Positions 51,946 to 59,902 of a stretch of DNA of 64,000 nucleotides are shown in pieces. The translations under genes and the position numbers were made by a program. Positions within the stretch are counted from its first letter, which is position 1. Every line of letters starts with the position of its first letter. This stretch comes from Deltaproteobacteria bacterium (GTDB lineage Bacteria; Desulfobacterota; Syntrophia; Syntrophales; JAFGHS01), in assembly GCA_016928025.1 (NCBI GenBank), contig JAFGLN010000117.1, positions 1 to 64,000 of the forward strand, read 5' to 3'. Under the pieces are notes generated by a model. That model was not told the DNA's origin and did not search any database. It was given only the letters and a program-made list of their open reading frames with translations.

Positions 51946-52084
51946 ATTAGTGAATGGTGACGAGTTTTCTTAAGTGGGTAGGAATAGTTCGATACCTCGA
52001 TACATAACCCGTGAGGAGGCATGGAAATTAAGATGGAGTCGTAATAGGGTAGGGATATATCCGGCTGCGGAAAGGATCACGAGC

Positions 52085-52137
52085 GAATCGTGACGAGTTG
52101 ACCCTCTGTTGGAACTGGTCACGATTCTTGAGGTATA
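52085..52137. repeat. short perfect inverted repeat with GTGAC ends
   Basis: GAATCGTGAC (52085-52094) and GTCACGATTC (52128-52137) are exact inverted copies around 33 bp. Like the element at 4106 it carries the GTGAC/GTCAC ends but no hairpin core. It stands 20 bp past the nagB stop. Confidence 0.6.
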
Positions 52138-52156
52138 TGTCTATAATTCAAAAAAT

Positions 52157-53116
52157 TCAGCCGATATCTTTGATTTCGATTCCCTGTTGCCTGATCGCCT
52201 CGGCATTCTGAAGGACTTTTTCCGCTGCGGCCCTGTCCAGAACATAGATCATTTGCCCGCCCTGTTTGGCGTACATCTTGCCGTAGGAGATGGGGACCAG
52301 GGGGGTCGGATCGTTCAAGAGCGATTCGGCGATCGGCTCTGTTTTCCGCGCGCCGTTTGCCAGCAGCACGACCGTTCGGGCCTTATACACCAGTTCCGCT
52401 CCCATGGAGACGGCGTAGGAGGGACTTTCCTGTCGGCTGGCAAAATGACCGTCCGTTACGGCGTTTTCAACCGTGTTTTCATCAAGCTTGACGAGAAGCA
52501 TCCCGTTGCCTTCAAAAGGGATGCCGGATTCATGAAAGGCCACATGACCGCGGCCGCCCACACCGATGATATGAAGATCGATTCCGCCGTTTTTCAATAT
52601 CTTTTCTTCATAGGCGTCCAGGATGGCTTGGCGGACCCATTTCAAGTAGTCCGATTTCGCCTGCGGATTAATAACGACAGCCTTTCCCTTATCGGCACCC
52701 TGCTCCTGCCAATCGGCGGGATTGGCCCGCAACGCCTCGATCAGTTTCTCCTGATCGATCAGGGTGCCCCAGGGGACGTTGGTTTCTTTAAACTTTTTGT
52801 TCAGAAGTCCGAATAACTCCTGGATCATAAAAAAGCTGTAGCTTTCCGGATGGAGCGCCCGTTGCTGGGCGTTTTCACCGGGAAGGCCGACATACTCATC
52901 CAGATTGAAACTCCGGATTTTAGTGCTGTCAAAGCTCCCTTCGTTGGCCGCTTTGGCCAGATACTTATAGAGGCCCGTCGGTGAGTTGCCCGTCGCCAAT
53001 CCCAAAGTGAAGCTGTCTTTTGCCTTTAAGACCCGTTGAATATTTTCCGTGACAAGATCGGCGGCGACCTTGCTCATCTGTTCAAAATCCCGCGTGATGA
53101 TGACTTGAAACGACAT
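52157..53116 (-). CDS. nagB: glucosamine-6-phosphate deaminase
   Basis: NagB converts glucosamine-6-phosphate to fructose-6-phosphate and ammonia. Motifs are LGLATGNSPTGLYKYL, the catalytic FNLDEYVGLP, IHIIGVGGRGHVAFHE-type GVGGRGHVAFHESGIPFEG, and YAVSMGAELVYKARTVVLLANGARK. At 319 aa it is about 55 residues longer than E. coli NagB, with most of the extra near 115-170 (QEKLIEALRANPADWQEQGADKG). This longer type occurs in other bacteria. It follows glmM by 28 nt, so the two genes, which act in opposite directions on amino-sugar phosphates, are probably co-transcribed. Confidence 0.92.
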   Translation of the reverse strand: MSFQVIITRDFEQMSKVAADLVTENIQRVLKAKDSFTLGLATGNSPTGLYKYLAKAANEGSFDSTKIRSFNLDEYVGLPGENAQQRALHPESYSFFMIQELFGLLNKKFKETNVPWGTLIDQEKLIEALRANPADWQEQGADKGKAVVINPQAKSDYLKWVRQAILDAYEEKILKNGGIDLHIIGVGGRGHVAFHESGIPFEGNGMLLVKLDENTVENAVTDGHFASRQESPSYAVSMGAELVYKARTVVLLANGARKTEPIAESLLNDPTPLVPISYGKMYAKQGGQMIYVLDRAAAEKVLQNAEAIRQQGIEIKDIG

Positions 53117-53144
53117 ATCTGCCTCCTGTTATTTGATCGTGGAA

Positions 53145-54494
53145 TCAGCCGAGCTTTTCCTTCACCACATCGGCAATCTGTTGACAGTACTTTAGGGTTT
53201 CTTCCTGCGTCGGGCCTTCCACCATCACGCGGCACATATTCTGTGTCCCCGAATACCGGACCAGGACCCGTCCGCTGGTTCCCAAATTCTCTTCCACCGA
53301 TTTGATCACGGCGACCAGTTCCGGCACCGTCGATATCTCGGGCCGGGATTTAGTGTCCACGTTGATGAGGGACTGGGGAAAGACGTCCATCACCTTGGCA
53401 AGTTCGGACAGGGGCGTTCCTTCCTTTTTCATGGCGGCGATGACCTGGAGGGCCGTCAGGATGCCGTCTCCGGTCGTATGATGCTGCAAAAAGATGACGT
53501 GGCCCGACTCCTCGCCGCCGATGGCGCTTCCTTTGGCCTGCATTTCTTCAAGGACATAGCGGTCGCCGACCTTGGTCATGATTGAGTCGATTTTCAGTTT
53601 GTCGAGGGCGACGGAAAGGCCGATGTTGCTCATGACTGTCCGGACGACGAGATTATTGGACAGGGCCCCCTCTTTTTTCATGAGGGCGGCGCAGACGGCA
53701 ATGACCTGGTCTCCCGTCAGGATTTTGCCTTTTTCATCAACGGCAATTAGACGGTCGCCGTCGCCGTCGAAGGCGAAGCCCACGTCGGCGCCCTGTTTCA
53801 CGACAACTTCGGCCAGGGCTTCCGGATGCTGGGAGCCGCATTTGACATTGATGTTTCTTCCGTCCGGATCGTCGAACAGGGTCGTGACGTCTGCGCCCAA
53901 CTCCGAGAAGGTTTCCGGCGCCACCCGGTAGGTCGCGCCGTTGGCGCAGTCCAGAACGACCTTTGATCCTTCGAGGGTGTATTCCCGGGGGAAGGTGTGT
54001 TTTAAGAAGACGACATAACGACCCCTGGCATCATCCATACGGGTGGCTTTGCCCAGATCGCTCGGTGCCGGCATGATTTTGTCCATTCTATTGTTTAGGA
54101 TCATGTCTTCGATGGCCAGCTCCGTGTCGTCGGGCAGCTTAAAACCGTTGCCGGAGAAGATCTTGATGCCGTTGTCCTGGAAGGGGTTATGGGAAGCGGA
54201 TATCACGATGCCGGCGTCGGCCCTCATGCTGCTCGTCAGATAGGCGATACCGGGCGTCGGAATGACCCCCACGAGAATGGCGTTGACGCCCATGGAGCAG
54301 ATGCCGGATACCAGGGCATTTTCCAGCATGTATCCGGAAAGACGCGTATCCTTTCCGATAAGGATTTTGGGATTATGGCCCTGGCGCTTGAACATGTGAG
54401 CGGTGGCCCGGCCGATGTTCAAGGCCATCTCCGCCGTCATGGGGTATTCATTGGCCACGCCTCTGACGCCGTCGGTTCCGAATAATTTTCCCAT
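53145..54494 (-). CDS. glmM: phosphoglucosamine mutase
   Basis: GlmM interconverts glucosamine-6-phosphate and glucosamine-1-phosphate for UDP-GlcNAc and cell-wall synthesis. The 449-aa protein starts MGKLFGTDGVRGVANEYPMT. It has phosphoserine S101 in ISASHNPFQDNGIK, the metal loop FDGDGDR, the sugar loop GGEESGH and the phosphate-binding RYSGTQNMCRVMVEG. I start at ATG 54494, preceded by AAAGGAG; the frame is open a further 24 codons upstream but without family similarity. Confidence 0.96.
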   Translation of the reverse strand: MGKLFGTDGVRGVANEYPMTAEMALNIGRATAHMFKRQGHNPKILIGKDTRLSGYMLENALVSGICSMGVNAILVGVIPTPGIAYLTSSMRADAGIVISASHNPFQDNGIKIFSGNGFKLPDDTELAIEDMILNNRMDKIMPAPSDLGKATRMDDARGRYVVFLKHTFPREYTLEGSKVVLDCANGATYRVAPETFSELGADVTTLFDDPDGRNINVKCGSQHPEALAEVVVKQGADVGFAFDGDGDRLIAVDEKGKILTGDQVIAVCAALMKKEGALSNNLVVRTVMSNIGLSVALDKLKIDSIMTKVGDRYVLEEMQAKGSAIGGEESGHVIFLQHHTTGDGILTALQVIAAMKKEGTPLSELAKVMDVFPQSLINVDTKSRPEISTVPELVAVIKSVEENLGTSGRVLVRYSGTQNMCRVMVEGPTQEETLKYCQQIADVVKEKLG

Positions 54495-54680
54495 AAGAAT
54501 CTCCTTTAAATTTAAAGTATTTTCAATACAGCGTTGATTTCTACTATAGGCAGGTTGGTTTTGCAATACGGAAAGTTTTGCCGTTCGTTACGGAAGGGGG
54601 GGCAGGAGGGGGATCGATTTTTTATCCTTGAATCTTGGTCTTTGTTCCTTGACCCTTCTTCTTTTCGGCATCGGCGGTCG

Positions 54681-55658
54681 TCAGGAAATCATTTGGCGAA
54701 TGAGGACGGCAAGTTTTTTCGAATCATGTCGGATAATGCCGCCCGCCATGTTCAGCAGATGGGCGGAATAAATTTTTCGATGTTCCCAAAACGCTTCATC
54801 GCCGTCTATTTCAACAAAATCCGCCTGTTCCTCCTCTTTATAGCGTTCGAGTATTTTCCGTTTCGGTTTTTGGGTATTATAGATGATTCCGTCGACGGTA
54901 CGGCCGATGAAGTATTCGATGCTTTTGACAAAGTCGCATCCCGTAAAATTATTGGTTTCACCATACTTGGTCATGATGTTGACGACGTAAAAGATGTTTG
55001 CCTTCGTTTCCATAATGGCTTCCTTAACGCCCGGGACCAGGAGGTTCGGAATGATGCTGGTAAACAAATCGCCGGGACCGATGATGATATAATCGGCCTG
55101 ACCGATGGCATCAATGACGGGCGGATAGGCCGATATTTCATCATGATGGTGCGGTACGAGATAAATGTCCTTGATTTGTTCCCGCTGTGTTTCCCGGGGG
55201 ATGTTAATCGCTCTTTGTCCGTAGATGCGGCAACCGTCCGTCAATTCGGCAACCAGGGTGGCCTTGTCGACCGTCACCGGCAGGATGACGCCCCGGGCGT
55301 CGAGGATTTCCGACAGGGCGTTGACCCCTGTCGCGAAGTTGCCCGTATATTCGGCCAGCATCGTCAACAGCATATTGCCGGCATTGTGCCCCTGCAGACG
55401 GCTGTCGACGGTCAACCTTTTTAATAAAATGGTACGGATGACGTCTCGTTGCGGAGAAAGGGCCAGGACGCATTTCAAAACGTCCCCGGGCGGCAGGATG
55501 CCCAACTCGTCGCGAAGTCTTCCCGTGCTGCCCCCGCTGTCCGCCATGGACACAATGGCCGTTATATCAATGTCTTCAATATCGCGCAGACCTGACAGTA
55601 AAGCGAATTGACCGCTCCCTCCCCCGATGGTGACGATCTTTTGCTTCTCTTTTTTCAT
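54681..55658 (-). CDS. yvcK: gluconeogenesis factor YvcK (CofD-like)
   Basis: This 325-aa protein of the CofD/YvcK family is predicted to bind UDP-sugars and influence peptidoglycan synthesis and carbon use. Motifs are IVTIGGGSGQFALLSGLR, VSMADSGGSTGRLRDELGILPPGDVLKCVLAL, GHNAGNMLLTMLAEYTGN and DYIIIGPGDLFTSIIPNLLVPGVKEAI. It lies upstream of glmM and nagB on the same strand. It shares a cell-wall precursor theme with them and with the diadenylate cyclase gene 4 kb away. Confidence 0.93.
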   Translation of the reverse strand: MKKEKQKIVTIGGGSGQFALLSGLRDIEDIDITAIVSMADSGGSTGRLRDELGILPPGDVLKCVLALSPQRDVIRTILLKRLTVDSRLQGHNAGNMLLTMLAEYTGNFATGVNALSEILDARGVILPVTVDKATLVAELTDGCRIYGQRAINIPRETQREQIKDIYLVPHHHDEISAYPPVIDAIGQADYIIIGPGDLFTSIIPNLLVPGVKEAIMETKANIFYVVNIMTKYGETNNFTGCDFVKSIEYFIGRTVDGIIYNTQKPKRKILERYKEEEQADFVEIDGDEAFWEHRKIYSAHLLNMAGGIIRHDSKKLAVLIRQMIS

Positions 55659-55897
55659 TCAAATTGCCTCTGCCAACAAGATTTTTATGTCATGAATGGA
55701 TTGCTTTTATGAATCGTTTTTGGGACACGGTCGACTATATCAAAATCATGTCAGGATTCAAAGTCATAATCATCATGCCGGGTGTTCTGCACAAAGGCAT
55801 GACCTATTCTCCCTTAAAGGTTAAATAGATCATGATTGACGTTATTTACAATCTCTTTACCTCTCATGACCCGTCATCCCCTATTGACCATTCACAA

Positions 55898-56064
55898 GTG
55901 ACAGTCTCGTAAAAAAGTCGAAAATTACCCTCTCCCTTGCGGGGAGAGGGTTGGGGTAAGGGTGAAAAATAACGTTGTTGCAAATGATTATAAATCACTC
56001 TTCCCTTCATCCCCTCCCACCAAGGAAGGAGAATATGACTTTTTACGAACTCATTACAAGTCAC
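55898..56064. repeat. MITE-like intergenic repeat, copy 5 (inverted)
   Basis: This copy is reversed relative to the others. GTGAC (55898-55902) and GTCAC (56060-56064) bound CTCGTAAAAAAGTCG and GACTTTTTACGAA, with the two hairpins between. It lies in the 530-bp gap between divergent yvcK and the DUF748 gene, so a pure terminator role is unlikely. Confidence 0.85.
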
Positions 56065-56188
56065 GATTCCATTGATGTGCATGTTACGGAAGTCCGGGCC
56101 CGATGTTTCCCGTTGCTTTCTACTTGATATTTAAATATAGTTAAATACAGGATTTCAAGGGGAAATAGCCGGATGAGGAGAAGGCGCT

Positions 56189-59104
56189 ATGAAACGGTCC
56201 GTTAAGATAACCGCGTTTATCATCGCGGTTGTTTTTGTTGTCGTTGTCGCAGGCAGTCTGATTCTGCCGCCTCTGTTAAAAAATTATCTTGCGGAAAAAC
56301 TGACCTCCACCCTCCACCGCCAGGTGACAATTGATGATATCAACATTAATCCGTGGATGGTATCGGCAAGGGTTAAAGGAGTTTCGATCAAAGATGCCTC
56401 AAGGAATGCTCCGTTTGTGTCTTTTGACGAGCTTTATGTCAATGCCGAGGTGATCTCTTCGCTGATTCAAAGGTCCGTCGTTCTGAAGGATATTTGCCTT
56501 AGTCGTCCGAACATTACGATTGACCGTTATGCAGACGGTACCTTCAATTTTTCCGACCTCATTCCCGGTCGGGATAAACCGTCTGATACCAAAGAGGTCA
56601 AGCCCCTTTATTACACCCTCCGCAATATAAAAATCACTGACGGGCAAATCGTATTCAAGGATGAGAGGATTCATCAAAGCCATAACATCCGGGACATGGA
56701 TCTTTCCATTCCCTTCCTGTCCAACCGAGATAAAGATATTGATGTCTCTATAGAGCCGAAATTTGCGGCAAAAGTGAACGGCAGTTCTCTCAAGGTCGGG
56801 GGGAAGACGAAACCTTTTCATCCTTCCCGTGAGGTGTCCGCAGATGTCACGGTTCAGCATCTGAACTTAACCCATTATTTGTCTTACAATCCCTTAAAGC
56901 TGAACGGCAGACTTGTGTCGGCTTTGTTTGATACAAAATTAAAAATCAATTTTATGACGCGCAAAGAGTCGACGCCGCATCTCATGGTGACGGGAATCGC
57001 CGGTCTGAGGGATGTTGCCTTTGATGATACGGAAGGCAACCGGATACTGAAATTGCCCGCCCTCGATTTGGTCTTGAAATCCGCATTGCCGCTCGATCAG
57101 GATTTCCATCTTTCCCGGGTAGCCTTTGATCGGCCTGAAATCGTCGTTCAAAGAGATAAGGACGGCCGGGTTAATCTGCTGGATATCATGCCTCCGTCCA
57201 AGAGTGAAAAGAAGTCGGCCCTTAAAATGAGGATCGACGAGTTGGTTGTGGATGCAGCCTCCATAAGTTTCCTTGATGCCGTGCCTGCAACACCGGTTAA
57301 GATTGTTATCCATCCGCTGGATTTCGAATGGCTCGATTTTTCGACGGAAAGGGATGCCATCGGGGAGTTGGATCTATCGTTGATCCTGGCGGACAAGAAA
57401 GGGGCTGTGTCGGCGAGCGGTACGATGGTTCTTGATCCGCTGAAGGCGGATATTGCGATGGATGTGAAAAACATTGCCATCCGCCTGTTTCAGCCCTATT
57501 TCCATGAAAAGGTCAGGATTAATATAACCGGCGGTGCCCTGTCATCAAAGGGAGAGATATCTCTGGTAATGGACGAACAGGGCAAACCAAAAGCGGACTT
57601 CAAAGGCGTTTTGTCCGTTTCCGATTTTGCCTCCGTGGACAAAGGGCATGCCAATACGTTCCTGAATTGGAAGGAACTTTATTTTGAGGGCATTAAGGGA
57701 GGATATAATCCCTTCTCCGTTGATATTAAAGGAATTTCAGTGGCGGATTTTTTTGCCCGGGTCATTGTTAATCCCGACGGCACATTAAATATCCAAAACA
57801 TCTTGATGACGGCGGAAGGAGAACAAATAAAATCGGACGCGAAGGAAAACGGTGCCGGCGCACCGGCAGAAAAGGGGGCGGAGGCTGAAGCAACCGGCGG
57901 GGCCGTCCGGAATGTGAAAATCGGTGAAGTGATATTGCAGGGGGGAACGATTGATTTCTCCGACGGATTCATCACGCCGAACTATCGGGCCAAAATGTTT
58001 AATCTGGCCGGAAGCGTCAAGGGTTTGTCCTCGGAGGAATCCTCAAAAGCGCAAGTCGATCTCAAGGGAAATCTGGGAAGCGGATCACCGATTGTTATCA
58101 CCGGGGAAATCAATCCCCTTGTTAAAGATCTTTTTGCCGATATGGAGCTGAGTTTCAAGAATATCGAACTGAGCCCCATGACGCCTTACGCCAGCAAATA
58201 TCTCGGACATCCGATCCTGAAGGGCAAACTCACCTATGATGCCCAATATCATATCGACAAAAGAAAATTAAAGGCCGACAATAATATTTTCTTCGATCAG
58301 CTTACCCTGGGGGATCGGGTCGAAAGTCCGGATGCCCTGAAGGCGCCCGTAAAGCTTGCCGTCGCCTTGCTTGCCGATCGCAATGGACAGATCAATCTTG
58401 ATATTCCCGTGACCGGCAGCCTTGACGATCCTCAATTCAGCGTCTGGTCCCTGGTCTGGAAAGTGATCGGCAATCTCATCATCAAGGCCGCGACGTCTCC
58501 CTTTGCCCTGCTTTCGGCCCTCACCGGCGGCGGCGAGGAGATGAGTTACATTGAATTTGAATACGGCAGCGCCCGGGTGACGGACCAAAACATGGAAAAA
58601 ATTAAATCTCTGGTCAAGGTGTTAAAAGAAAAACCGGCCCTCAAAATGGATATTCGGGGGCATGTCGATCAAAAAAATGATGTTGAGGGATGGAAAGCCG
58701 CCGAACTGATGAGAAAAATTAAAGCGCAAAAGTTGAACGATCTCATCAAAAAAGGCGAACCGGTCAAGCCGCTCGATCGGATTGAGGTGGAACCGCCGGA
58801 ATATGAAAAATATCTGACGTTGGCTTATCAGGCAGCGCCGTTTCCCAAGCCGAGAACAGACAAAGGGGAACTAAAAATCCTGACGAGGAGCGATATGGAA
58901 AAACTCATGACGACCCATATCGAGATGACGGACAGCGACTTGCGGCAGCTTGCCACCCAAAGGGCGCAGAGGGTTAGGGACCTTATTATCGGTACGGACG
59001 GTGTTGCACCTGAGCGCCTATTTATCATCGAAGCCGCCGGAGGGGAGGTAGAGGTGAAGGATAAGGTCAAAGACAGCCGGGTGGATATTAAACTCAAGTT
59101 ATAA
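56189..59104 (+). CDS. DUF748/AsmA-like protein with OmpA-like C-terminal region
   Basis: This 971-aa protein has one N-terminal membrane helix (AFIIAVVFVVVVAGSLILPPLL). The long periplasmic beta-rich region is typical of DUF748 and AsmA-like proteins (VTIDDININPWMVSARVKGVSI, SRPNITIDRYADGTFNFSDLI, and ATGGAVRNVKIGEVILQGGTIDFSD near 570-600). Such proteins are thought to bridge the periplasm and carry lipids to the outer membrane. From about 790, YIEFEYGSARVTDQNMEKI and MDIRGHVDQKNDVEGW look like an OmpA-type peptidoglycan-binding domain. GATGAGGAG precedes the ATG. The gene faces thioredoxin with 3 bp between stops. Confidence 0.85.
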   Translation: MKRSVKITAFIIAVVFVVVVAGSLILPPLLKNYLAEKLTSTLHRQVTIDDININPWMVSARVKGVSIKDASRNAPFVSFDELYVNAEVISSLIQRSVVLKDICLSRPNITIDRYADGTFNFSDLIPGRDKPSDTKEVKPLYYTLRNIKITDGQIVFKDERIHQSHNIRDMDLSIPFLSNRDKDIDVSIEPKFAAKVNGSSLKVGGKTKPFHPSREVSADVTVQHLNLTHYLSYNPLKLNGRLVSALFDTKLKINFMTRKESTPHLMVTGIAGLRDVAFDDTEGNRILKLPALDLVLKSALPLDQDFHLSRVAFDRPEIVVQRDKDGRVNLLDIMPPSKSEKKSALKMRIDELVVDAASISFLDAVPATPVKIVIHPLDFEWLDFSTERDAIGELDLSLILADKKGAVSASGTMVLDPLKADIAMDVKNIAIRLFQPYFHEKVRINITGGALSSKGEISLVMDEQGKPKADFKGVLSVSDFASVDKGHANTFLNWKELYFEGIKGGYNPFSVDIKGISVADFFARVIVNPDGTLNIQNILMTAEGEQIKSDAKENGAGAPAEKGAEAEATGGAVRNVKIGEVILQGGTIDFSDGFITPNYRAKMFNLAGSVKGLSSEESSKAQVDLKGNLGSGSPIVITGEINPLVKDLFADMELSFKNIELSPMTPYASKYLGHPILKGKLTYDAQYHIDKRKLKADNNIFFDQLTLGDRVESPDALKAPVKLAVALLADRNGQINLDIPVTGSLDDPQFSVWSLVWKVIGNLIIKAATSPFALLSALTGGGEEMSYIEFEYGSARVTDQNMEKIKSLVKVLKEKPALKMDIRGHVDQKNDVEGWKAAELMRKIKAQKLNDLIKKGEPVKPLDRIEVEPPEYEKYLTLAYQAAPFPKPRTDKGELKILTRSDMEKLMTTHIEMTDSDLRQLATQRAQRVRDLIIGTDGVAPERLFIIEAAGGEVEVKDKVKDSRVDIKLKL

Positions 59105-59107
59105 CCA

Positions 59108-59674
59108 TCATTGGCTACTAATCAGGGCCAGGAGGTGCTTTTCGATTTCTTGTTTCGGCTGGGCGCCGACGAGTTTATTGACAACCTTGCCGTCCTTAAA
59201 AAGTAGCATGGTCGGGATGCTGCGGATCTCGTAGCGTGATGCGGTCATGACATTTTCATCAACATTGAGCTTGGCGATTTTTACCGTCCCGGCATATTGA
59301 GCGGCAAGCTCTTCCATGATGGGGGCCACCAGGCGGCAGGGTCCGCACCAGGGCGCCCAGCAGTCTACAAGGACAGGCCCGGGAAAGGACAGAATCTCAC
59401 CGGCAAAGTTATCATCCGTGACATTGACGGGTTTGGTCGATGGCTTATCTTCTTTGACGACCAGGGGTGCCTTGCATCTGCCGCATAACGGCCGGTCGTT
59501 CAGCCGCTCTTCGGGCATCCGGTTTTTGGCGCCGCAATTCAGGCATCTGATAATGATCTCATCCAAAAGGGCGTGGCATTTGCCGCATGTCGGCTTCTCC
59601 TGGAGTTTATTGCGGGGAATCCGGTTTTTTGTGCCGCAGTTTAGACACCTGATGATGATTTGATCGTCCTGCAT
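59108..59674 (-). CDS. thioredoxin with two N-terminal zinc-ribbon repeats
   Basis: This 188-aa thiol reductase has the thioredoxin fold from about residue 80, with active site W-C110-G-P-C113 (VDCWAPWCGPCRLVAPIMEELA) and the cis-proline IRSIPTMLLFKDGK. In front stand two near-identical zinc-ribbon units of about 34 residues: C10, C13, C30, C33 and C44, C47, C64, C67 (IIIRCLNCG then TCGKC/LCGRC). Thioredoxin 2 (TrxC) has one such unit, so this is a TrxC-like protein with an internal duplication. It probably reduces disulfides in the cytosol. Confidence 0.92.
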   Translation of the reverse strand: MQDDQIIIRCLNCGTKNRIPRNKLQEKPTCGKCHALLDEIIIRCLNCGAKNRMPEERLNDRPLCGRCKAPLVVKEDKPSTKPVNVTDDNFAGEILSFPGPVLVDCWAPWCGPCRLVAPIMEELAAQYAGTVKIAKLNVDENVMTASRYEIRSIPTMLLFKDGKVVNKLVGAQPKQEIEKHLLALISSQ

Positions 59675-59812
59675 GGCCTTACCTCAACGTCGAAATATTT
59701 TCACTGATACCAAAATGAAAGTCAATGGATTTTGATAACGTTTCCCTGTTTGCGCACTTTCAATTTCTTATGACAAAATACATCAATAAAGGCCAGAAAA
59801 AAGGTTATCTTC

Positions 59813-59842
59813 TTGACACGGTGTTTTCATTTTCTGTATAGA
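59813..59842 (+). promoter_or_regulatory. promoter of the diadenylate cyclase gene
   Basis: TTGACA (59813-59818), an 18-bp spacer and TATAGA (59837-59842) lie 60 bp before ATG 59903. This rules out the earlier in-frame start at 59813. Confidence 0.6.
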
Positions 59843-59902
59843 TGTCAATCAAGCTTGTCTCAGTTCCAGATTCCGAATCCATTAGGCGAAAGACAAAATC
59901 CC

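Noticed and set aside
54495-54566. 24-residue N-terminal extension of GlmM
   Set aside because: Family members begin at GKLFGTDGVRG and AAAGGAG stands just before ATG 54494.
10638-56064. CRISPR array or origin of replication made of the dispersed repeats
   Set aside because: The copies are kilobases apart, have no regular spacers and no cas genes. No DnaA-box cluster was noticed.
55864-56082. 72-codon minus-strand frame
   Set aside because: It consists of the inverted MITE-like repeat. Similar frames arise in other copies.
59813-59902. 30-residue N-terminal extension of the diadenylate cyclase
   Set aside because: The segment contains a good -35/-10 pair (59813-59842) and has no similarity to CdaA N-termini.
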